Source of the DNA: Manihot esculenta
Lineage: Eukaryota; Streptophyta; Magnoliopsida; Malpighiales; Euphorbiaceae
DNA length: 64,000 nt
Reading direction: 5' to 3'
NCBI RefSeq assembly: GCF_001659605.2
Contig: NC_035162.2
Location: 23,734,661-23,798,660 of the forward strand
Shown here in pieces: positions 1 through 11,068 of this stretch; within the stretch, counting starts at the first letter, position 1; every line of letters starts with the position of its first letter. Under the pieces are notes generated by a model. It saw only the letters and a program-made list of their open reading frames with translations. It made no database searches and had not been told where the DNA came from. Position numbers and translations under genes: made by a program.

Positions 1-156
1 GTGTCGGGCTCATAGATGTTATAGAAGGTCAAGCACAATAGGCAAAAATCATGTCCACTAGGATAGGATGTAGAGTCCTGTCTTGCTATGATTGTATGAT
101 ATGCCATGATGATATGCTAATGTTTATGTGATGTTTACTGTTTCTCAGAAAACAGG

Positions 157-3100
157 ATGAGAGGAACCCGTCGATCTGCACGATTGACTGGAATACCACC
201 TCAGGACGAGGGCATTGATGCCCGTCCTTCAACATTGCCTAGGGCAATGTCAAGTAGGTCCAACAGGGATCGAGCAGTGAGAGACCCTAGAAGGTCTTTA
301 GATCTGGGAAGAAGCAGATCAGTCAGAGGAACAGTGCAGGGAGGTATATCAGAGGATATGGGGGATCAGATGGATGTTGATCAAAGGAGGGATGGCAGTT
401 TGGGCGTCAGTATGTCAGAAGAGGGTATGGGAGAATCCCAAGGAGGCACTCAGGCCTCGGGATTTGTTCAGCCACCTCACTATCCGCCCTACACCCAAAA
501 TCCCGGGTATTCGATGGGAGGTACATCGGATTACCCTAGTTTTAACCCCTACCCCACACAGATGCCATACCCACCATACTACCCACCATATCCACAGTAC
601 CCAGTGTACCCACCTCCACCATACTATCCAAATCCAGCAAACCCCACTCCGGGGGATGCTGTACCTCCACCACCACCAGCACCTACATGCCCAGATACCC
701 AGATACCTCAGCCTAGCTCATCTGGGGGAAGTAAGGCTAAAATGACAGATTACATGAAGTTGGGTGCTCCCCAGTTTGAGTCAGGTGATGACCCGTTTGT
801 GTATTTGGAGAAGGTCAAGATGATCACAGAGGAGATCGGAGCTGATGATAGTAGAGCCATTCAGATGGCTGGTTTCACCTTGAAATGCAAAAAGGCCCGT
901 GAGTGGTTCAAAAACTATGTGAAGCCGAGGGTGGATAGCCTATCATGGGAGGAGTTCGCTAATGAATTTGCCGGATGGGCTTTCCCTGATAGTTCAAGGG
1001 AATTGAAGATGATAGAATTCGAGCAGTTGAGGCAAACCGATGACATGAGTGTAGACGAGTATACTGACAGGTTTATGGAGTTGCTGCCTTTTGCTGGGCA
1101 AGACCTTAGCACAGACCAGAAGAAGTCAAGGAGGTATATCATGAAGCTCCATCCCAGGTATTCCTCCTTGGTACAGTCAGCAGATAGAGAGAGTTTCCAC
1201 GCCATAGTGGATATGGCTAGGAGAATGGAGGCTAGTGCCATCGTTCAGGGGACAGTCAAACAGACAGTGGCACAAGCTTCTGGTTCTAAAACTCCGGGTG
1301 GGGGAAGGTTAGATCCCTCTACCTTGAGTGCAGCAGCTTCAGGCAGTAAGAGATGGGGTAAGCTCAAGGGTAAGAAGAATAAGTTCTGGAACAAGGTCAA
1401 GTCTAGTCTGGGGTTTGGCAGTGGTTCTAGTTCTGGGGCAGATAATGCAGCTTGTGCGAAGTGTGGTAGGCCACACAGGGGTTTATGCCGGTTTGGGACA
1501 ACGACCTGCTACAGATGTGGGCAAGAGGGGCATATGTCATGGCAATGTCCTAAAGCAGTTCCTACGGCACAGACACAGCAGACAGCTTCAGGAAGTGTGG
1601 CACAGCCAGTAGCTCCAGCTGCTACACAGGCCAGTGGCAGAGGCAGAGGGAGAGGGTCAGCCTCTTCTTCAGCAGGGTTCAGAGGTGAGGGTCCGTCAGC
1701 TCCAGCCAGGATCTTCACCATGACGCAGCAGGAGGCTAACACATCCAACACCGTGGTGTCAGGTAATCTCATCATTGGGTGTTCTGATGTGTATGCATTA
1801 ATGGACCCGGGTGCATCTCACTCTTTTATTGCACCGAGAGCCGTTCAGAGGTTAGGATTGATGGTCTCTGGGTTAGAGTGTCCCCTATGGGTCAGTGGAC
1901 CCAAGTGTGACCCGTCAGTGGCAGAGGCAGTCTGCCAATGTAGTCCAGTTTTCATAGAGGGAAGATGCCTTTCCGCCGACCTTGTGGTTCTAGATTTGAC
2001 AGATTTTGACGTCATTCTAGGGATGGATTGGTTATCTACCCATGGTGCTACCTTGGACTGTAGAGACAAGGTAGTTAGATTCAGAGATCAGGATGGGTCA
2101 GAGGTCGTCTTCAGAGGAGACAAGAGGGGTACACCTAGAGGTCTGATATCAGCTCTTCAGGCTCGTAGGTTGCTTAGGAGGGGATGTCAGGGGTTTCTAG
2201 CTCATGTGAGGGAGTTGGATAGTCATGTTGGAGAGCCCGCCTCAGTGCCTGTGGTGAGTGAGTTCTTAGATGTTTTCCCAGACGAGCTGCCAGGGTTACC
2301 ACCTGCTAGGGAGATAGAGTTCGAAATTGAGTTAATGCCTGGTACCAGACCGATCTCTATCCCTCCCTACAGGATGGCACCAGCCGAGATGAAAGAGTTA
2401 AAAGAACAGTTGCAGGAACTGGTGGACAAGGGTTTCATCCGACCGAGTACCTCACCTTGGGGTGCTCCAGTACTCTTTGTGAAGAAAAAGGATGGATCCC
2501 TCAGGCTTTGTATCGACTACAGGCAGTTGAACAAAGTCACCATCAAGAATAAGTACCCATTGCCAAGGATCGACGATCTATTCGACCAGCTAGCAGGAGC
2601 GGGTTGTTTCTCCAAAATAGATCTGAGATCCGGGTACCATCAGTTGAGAATCAGAGAGGAGGACGTGCCAAAGACGGCCTTCAGGACCAGATATGGGCAC
2701 TATGAGTTCCTTGTAATGCCGTTTGGGTTAACCAACGCCCCTGCAGCATTCATGGACCTCATGAACAGAATATTCAGACCATACCTGGATCACTTCGTTA
2801 TTGTCTTCATAGATGATATCCTAGTGTATTCCAGGAATGCAGAGGAGCATGCCCATCATCTGAGGATAGTTTTGCAGACCTTGAGGGAACATGGCTTGTA
2901 TGCCAAGTTCTCCAAGTGTGAGTTCTGGTTAAGGAGCATATCATTCTTGGGGCATATAGTGTCAGAGAATGGAATAGAGGTAGACCCCAAGAAAGTAGAG
3001 GCTGTGACTAACTGGCCCAGACCCACCTCAGTGACAGAGATCAGAAGTTTCTTGGGTTTGGCTGGTTATTACAGGAGGTTCGTACAGGACTTCTCCAAAA

Positions 3101-5148
3101 TTGCAGCTCCTTTAACCAGATTGACCAGAAAGAATCAGAGGTTCGAGTGGACCGATCGATGTGAAGAAAGCTTTGAGGAGCTCAAGAAGAGGTTGACTTC
3201 AGCACCAGTGTTAGCTCTGCCAACCAGCAATGAGGACTTCACAGTATTCTGTGATGCATCCAGAGTAGGCTTGGGTTGTGTGTTGATGCAGAATGGTAGG
3301 GTGATCGCTTATGCTTCAAGACAGCTAAAGAGGCATGAGATGAATTACCCCACTCACGATCTGGAGATGGCAGCGGTTATCTTTGCCCTCAAGATGTGGA
3401 GGCATTACCTCTATGGGGTAAAATGTGAGATCTTCACAGATCATAAGAGCCTGCAGCACATCTTGAGTCAGAGAGATTTGAACTTGAGGCAGAGGAGATG
3501 GGTAGAACTGCTCAGTGACTATGATTGTAAGATACAGTACCATCCGGGTAAGGCTAATGTAGTAGCTGATGCCTTAAGCCGGAAATCACTTGGCAGTCTA
3601 TCCCACATCACGGCAGAGAGGAGACCGGTGGTGAAGGAATTTTATAAGCTCATTGAGGAGGGTCTACAGATGGAGTTGTCTGGTACAGGTGTTTTGATTG
3701 CACAGATGAAAGTAACCCCCGTGTTTCTGGAGCAGGTGGCTCAGAAACAGCACGAGGACCCAGAGTTAGTGAAGATTGCCAGGACTGTTCAGTCAGGCAA
3801 AGATAGTGAGTTCAGATTCGATGATAAGGGGATCCTCCGCTATGGGAACAGACTATGTGTACCAGATGACATCGGGCTTAAAGGAGACATTATGAGAGAG
3901 GCTCATAATGCAAGATACAGCATTCACCCTGGAGCCACCAAGATGTATCAAGATCTAAAGAAGGTTTATTGGTGGCCAGCTATGAAGAGGGAAGTGGCAC
4001 AATTCGTGTCAGCCTGCGAAATATGTCAGAGGGTGAAGCTGGAACATCAGAAGCCGGCTGGAATGCTTAACCCGCTACCTATTCCAGAATGGAAATGGGA
4101 GAACATAGCTATGGACTTTGTAGTGGGGTTACCGGCAACATCCAACAGACTAGACTCCATATGGGTGATTGTGGACAGACTCACCAAATCTGCTCACTTC
4201 ATTCCAGTTAGGAGCAACTACTCTGTGGATAAGTTAGCGCAGGTGTATGTTGAGGAGATTGTCAGACTACATGGGGTCCCGGTATCTATAGTGTCAGATA
4301 GAGGGCCCCAGTTCACCTCCAGGTTTTGGCGGAGTCTGCAGAGTGCTATGGGTACCAGGTTAGATTTCAGTACTGCCTTCCACCCCCAGACTGATGGACA
4401 GTCAGAGAGGACCATCCAGACCATAGAAGATATGCTCAGAATGTGTGTGCTAGATTTTGGCGGTTCTTGGAAGCAACATCTACCTTTGGTGGAGTTTGCC
4501 TACAATAACAGCTATCATGCTAGCATAGGGATGGCTCCATATGAAGCTTTGTATGGGAGGAAGTGCAGGTCACCCGTTTGTTGGGAAGAGGTAGGAGAGA
4601 GGTCCTTAGCAGGGCCTGAGCTTGTTGAGATCACCAGCAGGGTGGTGCCCATTATCAGAGAAAGGATAAAGACTGCCACCAGTAGGCAGAAAAGTTATGC
4701 AGACATCCGCAGGAAACAGGTAGAGTTTCAGGAGGGGGATCTAGTATTGCTCAAGGTGTCTCCGATGAAAGGGGTGGTTCGATTTGGTAAGAAGGGTAAG
4801 CTAGCTCCGCGGTACATTGGACCCTTTGAAGTCCTGCAAAGGATTGGGAATGTATCGTACAAGCTGGACTTGCCTGCTTCTATGGAGAGAATCCATCCGG
4901 TTTTCCATGTTTCCATGTTGAGGAAGTTCGTGTCAGATCCGGGCAAGGTTCTTAGCGAGCCTGATGTGGAGATCCAAGAGGATCTCACTTATGTTGAACA
5001 GCCAGTGCGGATTCTTGACACTCAGATCAGAAAGTTGAGGAACAAGGAAATCCCGATGGTGAAAGTCCTTTGGAACCACCACAATTTGGAAGAATGCACT
5101 TGGGAGACCCGGGAGTCCATGCTCCAGCAGTACCCCCACCTCTTCTAA
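157..5148 (+). CDS. Gag-Pol polyprotein of element A (intact, chromodomain-bearing)
   Basis: One uninterrupted frame of 1663 residues for copy-and-paste retrotransposition. A basic N-terminus is followed by a Pro/Tyr-rich stretch (about 100-190), the Gag capsid domain (about 195-370) and zinc knuckles: a degenerate [12 protein letters not shown], then [14 protein letters not shown] near 451-464. The aspartic protease has DPGAS near 550. RT spans about 717-960 with FIDDILVYS near 884. RNase H has DASRVGLG near 1033 and ends at [10 protein letters not shown] near 1135. Integrase has its HHCC finger near 1250-1291 and a D,D,E triad near 1319 (MDF), 1382 (SDRG) and 1415 (QSERT). The C-terminus (about 1608-1663) has chromodomain text, [15 protein letters not shown]. 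The ATG at 157 lies just after the leader and is kept in element B. Gag and Pol share one frame without a shift. The lack of stops, unlike the relative B, suggests recent constraint. Confidence 0.93.
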   Translation: MRGTRRSARLTGIPPQDEGIDARPSTLPRAMSSRSNRDRAVRDPRRSLDLGRSRSVRGTVQGGISEDMGDQMDVDQRRDGSLGVSMSEEGMGESQGGTQASGFVQPPHYPPYTQNPGYSMGGTSDYPSFNPYPTQMPYPPYYPPYPQYPVYPPPPYYPNPANPTPGDAVPPPPPAPTCPDTQIPQPSSSGGSKAKMTDYMKLGAPQFESGDDPFVYLEKVKMITEEIGADDSRAIQMAGFTLKCKKAREWFKNYVKPRVDSLSWEEFANEFAGWAFPDSSRELKMIEFEQLRQTDDMSVDEYTDRFMELLPFAGQDLSTDQKKSRRYIMKLHPRYSSLVQSADRESFHAIVDMARRMEASAIVQGTVKQTVAQASGSKTPGGGRLDPSTLSAAASGSKRWGKLKGKKNKFWNKVKSSLGFGSGSSSGADNAACAKCGRPHRGLCRFGTTTCYRCGQEGHMSWQCPKAVPTAQTQQTASGSVAQPVAPAATQASGRGRGRGSASSSAGFRGEGPSAPARIFTMTQQEANTSNTVVSGNLIIGCSDVYALMDPGASHSFIAPRAVQRLGLMVSGLECPLWVSGPKCDPSVAEAVCQCSPVFIEGRCLSADLVVLDLTDFDVILGMDWLSTHGATLDCRDKVVRFRDQDGSEVVFRGDKRGTPRGLISALQARRLLRRGCQGFLAHVRELDSHVGEPASVPVVSEFLDVFPDELPGLPPAREIEFEIELMPGTRPISIPPYRMAPAEMKELKEQLQELVDKGFIRPSTSPWGAPVLFVKKKDGSLRLCIDYRQLNKVTIKNKYPLPRIDDLFDQLAGAGCFSKIDLRSGYHQLRIREEDVPKTAFRTRYGHYEFLVMPFGLTNAPAAFMDLMNRIFRPYLDHFVIVFIDDILVYSRNAEEHAHHLRIVLQTLREHGLYAKFSKCEFWLRSISFLGHIVSENGIEVDPKKVEAVTNWPRPTSVTEIRSFLGLAGYYRRFVQDFSKIAAPLTRLTRKNQRFEWTDRCEESFEELKKRLTSAPVLALPTSNEDFTVFCDASRVGLGCVLMQNGRVIAYASRQLKRHEMNYPTHDLEMAAVIFALKMWRHYLYGVKCEIFTDHKSLQHILSQRDLNLRQRRWVELLSDYDCKIQYHPGKANVVADALSRKSLGSLSHITAERRPVVKEFYKLIEEGLQMELSGTGVLIAQMKVTPVFLEQVAQKQHEDPELVKIARTVQSGKDSEFRFDDKGILRYGNRLCVPDDIGLKGDIMREAHNARYSIHPGATKMYQDLKKVYWWPAMKREVAQFVSACEICQRVKLEHQKPAGMLNPLPIPEWKWENIAMDFVVGLPATSNRLDSIWVIVDRLTKSAHFIPVRSNYSVDKLAQVYVEEIVRLHGVPVSIVSDRGPQFTSRFWRSLQSAMGTRLDFSTAFHPQTDGQSERTIQTIEDMLRMCVLDFGGSWKQHLPLVEFAYNNSYHASIGMAPYEALYGRKCRSPVCWEEVGERSLAGPELVEITSRVVPIIRERIKTATSRQKSYADIRRKQVEFQEGDLVLLKVSPMKGVVRFGKKGKLAPRYIGPFEVLQRIGNVSYKLDLPASMERIHPVFHVSMLRKFVSDPGKVLSEPDVEIQEDLTYVEQPVRILDTQIRKLRNKEIPMVKVLWNHHNLEECTWETRESMLQQYPHLF

Positions 5149-5222
5149 GGTTAGTTGAGATGTGTTCCATGTGCTATATGTGTGTATGTTATGTTTGTTT
5201 CGCTATGCATGTACTAGTTGAG

Positions 5223-5259
5223 GAACATTCGGGGACGAATGTTCTTAAGGGGGGGAGAA
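5223..5259 (+). promoter_or_regulatory. Stem-loop plus polypurine tract of element A
   Basis: A perfect 9-bp inverted repeat (arms GAACATTCG and CGAATGTTC, loop GGGA) lies at 5223-5244. It is followed by the purine tract AAGGGGGGGAGAA, which ends directly at the TG of the 3' LTR. The tract is the plus-strand DNA primer. The stem-loop is perfect again in element B (24317-24338) and degenerate in C, so it appears to be a conserved part of the 3' priming region. Confidence 0.8.
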
Positions 5260-5435
5260 TGTAATACCCGGCTAGACTCCGGTATCGGAATTCCTACCGC
5301 CCGGTGGAATTTGGGTGTCGGAAACCTCTAGAAGGGTAAAAGCATGTTTTTATAAAATGTTTCCATGTATTTTAATGTTTTAAGTATGATTTTAAATAAG
5401 CTTTTGCATGAAAATTCTTTAAGGAAAAACCCAGG

Positions 5436-6327
5436 TTCGGCCGCCGAAACTCACTTTCGGCCGCCGAACATGCATGGACTTTGGGAGGCACGTTAGGCCC
5501 CCGAAAGTCTAAGTGAGGGAAGTGCAGGTTCGGCCGCCGAACCTCATGTTCGGCCGCCGAACGTTGCATGGATGCGGAGGCACATTCGGCCCCCGAACGT
5601 GGCCTGGCCAGCCACTATAAAAGGGTCCCCTTGGTCCGCATGGGCGAGCTTTTTCTCTCCCATTGTCGGCCAAGGTGAGTCTCCACCGTTCCTCCCTCGA
5701 TCTTGAGTGTTTCCTCTAGATCTTTCATGGTTTTAACAAGTTTATAACTTTGTTTTGAAGATTTGTGAGCTTTGAGCAAGTTTTGAGTGCTTGGAGGTTC
5801 AAAGAGCTTAATCTCTCCATCTCCAAGCTAGGATCGCTTTCCTCTCGTTTCTTCAAGAGGTAAGGGTCGATCTTGAACCCTTTTTATGTTTTAAACAAGT
5901 TTTAAGTAAGATCTATGGGTAGAATGCATGTTAGGGTATATGTTGAACCTATGGGTTTTTGATGACTTTATGAACAATGTAGCTTGATTGTGTGTGAATG
6001 AAGTGTTGTAGATGGGGTATATGCATGTTTGAGACCCCTAGGAACTTGTATGTGTGTTTTGGTTGAGAAATATGCATGATCTATGGTTTTGGGAGGCAGG
6101 AGGTTCATTTGAACCAAGTTTCTGCCGTTTGGCAGAAACCAGGTTCGGCAGCCGAAGGGAGTTTCGGCCGCCGAACCCCTCTTGTGAAGGCAGCTTTCGG
6201 CTGCCGAAGGTGCCCCCGAAAAGAGACTTTCGTCTCTGTCTGGCACTTTCGGCCGCCGAAGGTGCCGCCGAACCTAGCTGAGTTTCGTCTCTGTCCAGGA
6301 CTTTCGGCCGCCGAAGGTGCCGCCGAA
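5436..6327 (+). repeat. Two clusters of TTCGGC-N-GCCGAA palindromes in the LTR
   Basis: A 13-base inverted repeat with one central base (mostly TTCGGCCGCCGAA, also TTCGGCAGCCGAA and TTCGGCTGCCGAA) recurs at 5436-5597 upstream of the TATA box and at 6144-6327 downstream. Half-site variants such as GTGCCGCCGAA lie between them. Equivalent clusters occur in B (about 16918-17045 and 17603-17841, repeated in its 3' LTR), in C (43388-43505 and 44055-44270, repeated), in the LTR piece 7760-7840, and inverted at 11480-11725. The core contains GCCGCC, resembling the plant ERF GCC-box. The function is not known. Confidence 0.85.
5616..5624 (+). promoter_or_regulatory. LTR TATA box, element A
   Basis: TATAAAAGG lies in the G/C-rich part of the LTR, just downstream of the first palindrome cluster. 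The same place holds TATATAAG in B (17067-17074) and TATTTAAG in C (43521-43528). This is the likely start region for the genomic RNA. Confidence 0.65.
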
Positions 6328-6711
6328 GGTGCCCTGTTCAGCCATTTCATGCATATTTTCTGTGATGTTTTCATGATGTTTTAGGGGGTTTTTGGGGGAT
6401 ATATTAGAGTTGTGTTTATATATGTTTGGTCCCTCATTGGAGTCCACCTGTGTAGGTTCGGACCCGAGGAACCGAGGACCCCAGCAGTGAGTGAGCTGCT
6501 TCAGTGTCTGGTCAGAGCTAACCAGAGGTGAGTGGAAACAAGCTTAATGTTTTAAAATCAAGTAATTAAATGTTTGGAGCATGTTTCATGCATCATGATG
6601 ACATGTAATAGGCTGATTGCATTAGTTCACGAATATGTCGCATTGCATTTTATTTTGTGGTTGTGGGTGAATGCTGTATGATCCAATTAGTCCACGAGAC
6701 TTTATGTATGA

Positions 6712-7097
6712 TATGACAGGAAGACCAGGACCCCATGCTACGGCCTGGCACGAGACTATATATATATATTATGACAGGAAGACCAGGACCCCATGCTACG
6801 GCCTGGCACGAGGCTTTATATATGTTATGACAGGAAGACCAGGACCCCATGCTACGGCCTGGCACGAGACTATATATATATATTATGACAGGAAGACCAG
6901 GACCCCATGCTACGGCCTGGCACGAGGCTTTATATATGTTATGACAGGAAGACCAGGACCCCATGCTACGGCCTGGCACGAGGCTTTATATATGTTATGA
7001 CAGGAAGACCAGGACCCCATGCTACGGCCTGGCACGAGACTTTATGTATGTTATGACAGGAAGACCAGGACCCCATGCTACGGCCTGGCACGAGACT
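6712..7097 (+). repeat. Tandem array of seven ~57-bp units in element A LTR
   Basis: Seven near-identical units each begin GACAGGAAGACCAGG and end CGGCCTGGCACGAG, followed by a variable TA-rich spacer. CCAGG and CCTGG in each unit can pair as a short hairpin. B has three units of a related sequence (GACCAGTGAGGCCC then CCCCTGGCAC) at the same LTR position. Open frames on both strands follow from unit lengths close to a multiple of three and are not genes. Confidence 0.9.
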
Positions 7098-7730
7098 ATG
7101 TTGGGACTAATTGGTGACAGGTTCACCCTTGATGTGAATTGTTTGTGATATGATGCATTCCATGAAAGCATGAATTTTAATATGATGTTTTTAGTTTCTG
7201 CTCACTGGGCTTTTAGCTCACCCCTCTCCCCTAACCCCAGGTTTGCAGGTACGGGTTTGATAGAGAAGAAAAGAAGAGAAAAGTCATATGTATGTAATAG
7301 CTAGAGTATGTGGACATGACAAATGATAAGAATGTAATGTAAAGTTTGAAACAGTTATGTTTATGTAACTATGTTATTGAGGATAGAGTTGTGCTTGACC
7401 ATAGTATTTGTTAATCCCTTGGTATTTACATGATCTTATTTTATGATGAATATGTGAACCAACTCAACACTGAATATATATTGCCATAGAGGCTTTGATG
7501 AAATCCCACAGAGGGATTAATGTTTATGTATATGATGAATACAGTGCATGCACAGGTTGAGTTTGGTATATGAAGAAAAAGAAAAGTTTTTAATTCTTAT
7601 GTATGTTTGTTGATCATGTATGGGATTAAACAGGTAAACAGGATGTATGTAGGCTTGCTACGGGTTCCGGCGGCCTTAAGCCGACCTGAATCCTAGCGCC
7701 GGTAGCGGTCCGGATTTCCGGGACGTTACA

Positions 7731-9249
7731 AGGAGGGACTTTCATTTCTGTCCCAGGGTTTCGGCCGCCGAACCTGCCGCCGAACCTACCCGAGTTTCGT
7801 CTCTGGAGGGGACTTTCGGCCGCCGAAGGTGCCGCCGAAAGTGCCTTGTCCAGCCGTTTCTTGGGCGTTTTCCATGCATGTTTAAGTGATGTTTAGAGGG
7901 GTTTTTGGGGAGTTGTTTATGAGTTGTTAGAATGTGTTTGGCACCTCATTCGAGTCCACCTGTGTAGGATCGGACCCAAGAGACCGAGGAGGCCATCAGT
8001 GTTAGCAGTTGCAGAGTCAGTCAACGTCTGCTAGGAAGTGAGTAGAACTAAACTTAATCTTTTATGCACAAAATCTAATGCCTAAAGCATGTTCATGCAT
8101 CATGATTATATGTAGTAGGTTGATTGCACTAGTTTCACGAATATGACGCATTGCATTATTTGATGTTGATGGAGGAAGGGTGGACCGAGGCGACTTCAAT
8201 AGCCCATATCTGTCACGAGTCTTGTCTTAGTCCTTTGAGAGCCGGACAAGTACATGTAGGAAAGTCCATGTGAGCTCTCTGTGGACCAGACACCATGTCA
8301 TGTATGTTACAGGCCTTTGTGAGCTCCTATGGGGGAGCCGGGCACCGACAGAGGGATTTTTGATGTCATGTCCATCCTCTGAGAGGAAAGATGCATGCAA
8401 AAAGACAGACTCTCAGAAACTAGGGTCCGTGGGGAATAAATATTGCATAAGCCCCGAGGCGGACAAGATTATGTGATTTCTCTGTGTTATGATGCATTTC
8501 ATGAAAGCACGTAATTAATGAACTGTTTTCTATGTTTCTACTCGCTGGGCTTTTTAGCTCACCCCTCTTCCCTAACCCCAGTGTTGCAGGTTTAAGTCAG
8601 AGCTCAGAAGTCAGCAGGGTAAAGATAGAGTGACGTGTGTTTTATGTAATAGTTTATGTTTATGTTCCAGCTTAGTACTTTTAGAGTGGACATGTAATAT
8701 AAGTTGATGTAATGTAAATTGAGATAATGTATGTAACAGCTAGTAGAGTTATGTTTATTGGATTAGTACTGTGCTTGGTCCTGAGACTTGGTTGGTCCCT
8801 GTTTAATACATGATGTATGTTTTGGTTTATTGTTGAGTTATGTTTGAACTAATCTTGTGGCATGTGTTGTTTACCACGCTATGGTAATGGATGAGGACCC
8901 TAGAGGAGGTCTCATGTTTGTGGTTTGAGGCATGCACAGGTTAGGTTCTAGTTCTTTGGATGTAATCCCAGCTTGATGTATGTTATGCTGACCCAGCTAG
9001 AGTTTTGATGAGGGCTCTAGTAGGGGGGTCCTTTTATGTTTCAGTTATGCTGCAGACAGGTCGAGCTCGGTATTTACATCATATGTTTCAGTTTTCATGT
9101 TAAAGTTTTGATCATGTATGGGATTTGACCAGGTGATAGGAGGTATGTTTGGCTTGCTACGGGTCCCGGCGGCCTTAAGCCGATCTGGATCCTAGCGCCG
9201 ATGATGGTTCGGGCCGTTACAGAGGAGTATCGGTTTCCAGGCTGTTACA
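7731..9249 (+). mobile_element. LTR fragment of a chromovirus related to element C, interrupted by element A
   Basis: It continues in LTR interior text (TTTCGGCCGCCGAACC and further), keeps the GGACCGAGGCGACTTCAATAG-type region seen in C, and ends with the GGCTGTTACA terminus of C's LTRs. Its left part is missing because element A begins there and the remainder would lie left of the window. The right edge at 9249 is an authentic LTR end, so the parent element was inserted in the D-like LTR that follows. No gene is visible. Confidence 0.8.
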
Positions 9250-10647
9250 ACCTAGATTACATTAAAAATCATTTTCCTAAATTGTCTTGGAGAAATCTCC
9301 TTCCTAAATGGGTTGCATGAATTTGGCTTCTAATATAGACCAAATTAATTTAAAATAAATCCCGCAAAATACTAAAATACCAAAATAATAAAATTGGCCT
9401 AAATGCAATTTGGCCATACATGCATTACGCAATCTGAAGTTGTATTGCGCGTCTACATGTATTGAAGAGTGTGTTGCTTATTTTCTTATTCTCTTATGCT
9501 TCCCAAATATAGTTCTCATCTCGTAAACCTAATTAAGCTATGGTAGCTTGATTTGTCATGATTTGGAGTTTTCCATTTTAAATCTTTGAAGCATCGTGTC
9601 ATTTTCTTGCTCGTATCATTCTCTTATTCTTTAAAAAGATTCGTCCTCGAATTTTCAACCATAATAACAAGAAAAGAATCGACAGACATGGGATCCTTTT
9701 TGAATTCAGCATGACATTTCGTGAATAAAACACTAAACTTTAACATCACTCCTCTTTTTTCCTTTTTTTTTTATTTAAACAACTGAAACGATTTTTTCAC
9801 TATTTTTTATCTCACTTTTTCTAAATAAAAAAATAAAAAACTCACACTACTGAAATAAAAAAAAATTTATTCTTTTTTTATATAAATATAACTGAATTTC
9901 TTTTTCTTTGTTTTTTTTTTCTTATTTTTTTTTGAGAAAAACTATAAAATAAACTGAAATAAAAAAATAAGATAATGTGATCCCATGTCCACCATCATGC
10001 ACAACCTCTTCTATAAGCTCATTAATGAAATTTTCAGTAACAACTACATTAACTTCATACATTACAACTTCCTCTTCAATTTCGATCTCTATAGAAGTTG
10101 AGATTGAAACTTTAGCCTCTTCTTTCTCTTATTCTTTCTCTTTTTCTTTCTCCATCTTGTCTCCTTGAACTAGTCTTGCCAACCTGTTATTCAAATCCCT
10201 ATAATAGTGTGAAGGGATGAATCTCTGGTGTATCAACTCTTCATCTCGGACTTGAGGCCTATTGAAATTAAGAGTTCTTTAAGGCATTCTAGTAGAAGTG
10301 GGAGCTTGTAAGACATTCAAACTCTCCATAGTTTTAGTCAACCTTTCAAGAGCCTTATAAAGCCTTCTAAACTTACCACCAACTGACTTTTTGAAGAGCT
10401 TATAATCACTAGCCATGACCTATTCACTTTCATCATCACTATCTACCATATTTTTGTCTTTACTCATCCTGCCTTAAATCAATAAAGAACAAAGAGAATT
10501 AGTAAATATAGTGTTAGAAATAAAAACACTCAAGTGTTTGCACACTTACCACTCTTTTGCTGATTCTTAAATTGCACTTCAGAAACTAAGGTCAATCAAC
10601 CAACCACAAGGTGCATTTAAAGAAACAAAGAAGAAAACCTAGAGAAG
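9250..10647 (-). mobile_element. Inverted, truncated relative of LTR element D
   Basis: On the minus strand this matches element D from its gag leader (about 37140) through gag to the start of the 3' LTR. The 3' LTR part is 9250-9618, with the terminal TGATACGAGCAAG as its reverse complement at 9606-9618, cut at 9250 by the neighbouring LTR. The purine-rich primer region is just right of 9618. The other end stops near 10647 without a 5' LTR, so that side is a deletion breakpoint. It lacks D's 1-kb MULE-like insertion and so provides an empty-site comparison. Confidence 0.8.
9978..10416 (-). pseudogene. Broken gag-like ORF of the D-like fragment
   Basis: On the minus strand it begins MASDYKLFKKSVGG, contains RTLNFNRPQVRDEEL and RFIPSHYYRDLNNRLARL, then an acidic/basic run and HDGGHGIT. 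It is co-linear with 37353-37784 in element D. Stop codons interrupt it after TRMP and in the KEKE run, at positions that differ from D's stop, so each copy decayed independently. No known Gag domain is recognised with certainty; the assignment rests on position after a tRNA-Met-type PBS in D. Confidence 0.6.
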
Positions 10648-11068
10648 CTGGTCCTAGACTTCCCAACGTCTTGAATCTAGAATCTAACATCACCCCTAGC
10701 TCCCTTTCCAATTTCTTTTCTTGGGAGTATCTGGATACCCCCTTTTTCGTATTAGGGCTCCTCGTCGTAATGAGATGATTATTTTTCCTGTTCCTCCACC
10801 TTCTAGTCTGATTGACCCATAGAAGGACGGCAGCTTGGTCTTCTTTGTCAAGCAGCGAGAGTTTAGTTTAACCTTCCCCTTTTCTCCTTTTTTCATACAA
10901 TTCTTTCATTATTTCGGGGTCACCCCCTATATGCTCGCTCCCAACTCCATTCTTTTTATGTGTTCTTTTAAGTTTGTCAATACACATCAAGGATGGACTG
11001 ACCCAAAAATCCCTCTACTCTGTGCCCGGCCCTCGATGAAGCTCCTCAGGACTTCTTTACATACATAA
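10648..11068 (+). pseudogene. Antisense ORF of element T, part 1 (N-terminal domain)
   Basis: In the frame through 10835-11068 it reads FVKQREFSLTFPFSPFF, then HYFGVTPYMLAPNSI and FMCSF. This pattern (a hydrophobic PF-hP-F segment, then LG/FG-x-x-P-x-x-L-x-PN) is what I know from plant 'putative gypsy type transposon' or plant-mobile-type domains of Tat accessory ORFs. An in-frame stop (near 10820, after SLIDP) and an unclear start show it is decayed. It is interrupted at 11069 by an inverted chromovirus LTR and resumes at 14877. The product would be a non-structural accessory protein of unknown role. Confidence 0.55.

Larger units (their letters stand above)
1..7730 (+). mobile_element. Element A: Tekay-like Ty3/gypsy chromovirus, right part (5' LTR outside window)
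   Basis: The window opens a few tens of bases after the primer-binding site. The first bases match the leader of element B (about 19040 on), which follows its PBS. Order is leader (1-156), gag-pol ORF, stem-loop, polypurine tract and 3' LTR ending in TTACA at 7730. The order protease, RT, RNase H, integrase, chromodomain is that of chromoviruses, and the RT and integrase text resembles the Tekay/Del lineage. The sequence after 7730 is the interior of another LTR, so A is inserted into it; the expected TSD is AGGAG (7731-7735), with its partner outside the window. This is the only apparently coding-complete element here. Confidence 0.9.
5260..7730 (+). repeat. 3' LTR of element A (2471 bp)
   Basis: Starts TGTAATACCC directly after the polypurine tract and ends TTACA. 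It aligns with both LTRs of B by eye. A TATA box (TATAAAAGG, 5616-5624) lies about 360 bp in and marks the probable U3/R promoter. Palindromic TTCGGC-N-GCCGAA motifs cluster on both sides of it (5436-5597 and 6144-6327). A 57-bp tandem array occupies 6712-7097. Near the end is a block, GGCTTGCTACGGGT then CCTTAAGCCG, shared by all chromovirus LTRs in the window. There is no real gene in it; open frames over the tandem array are artefacts of repetition. Confidence 0.92.

Noticed and set aside
5372..6384. Several short open frames over the GGCCGCCGAA-rich LTR parts (also at 11372-11845, 17396-17887, 25028-25635, 43924-44295, 48581-48952)
   Set aside because: All lie on LTR palindrome clusters, which are GC-rich and stop-poor; their 'RRPK/SAAE' peptides are translations of the palindrome in three frames.
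6650..7148. Open frames of about 100 codons on both strands over the tandem array
   Set aside because: They follow from repetition of a 57-bp unit (a multiple of three) lacking stops; no start context or protein family.
7655..9249. Possible CRISPR-like or phage-type repeats in LTR arrays
   Set aside because: Repeats are contiguous minisatellites within plant LTRs without spacers of unique sequence.
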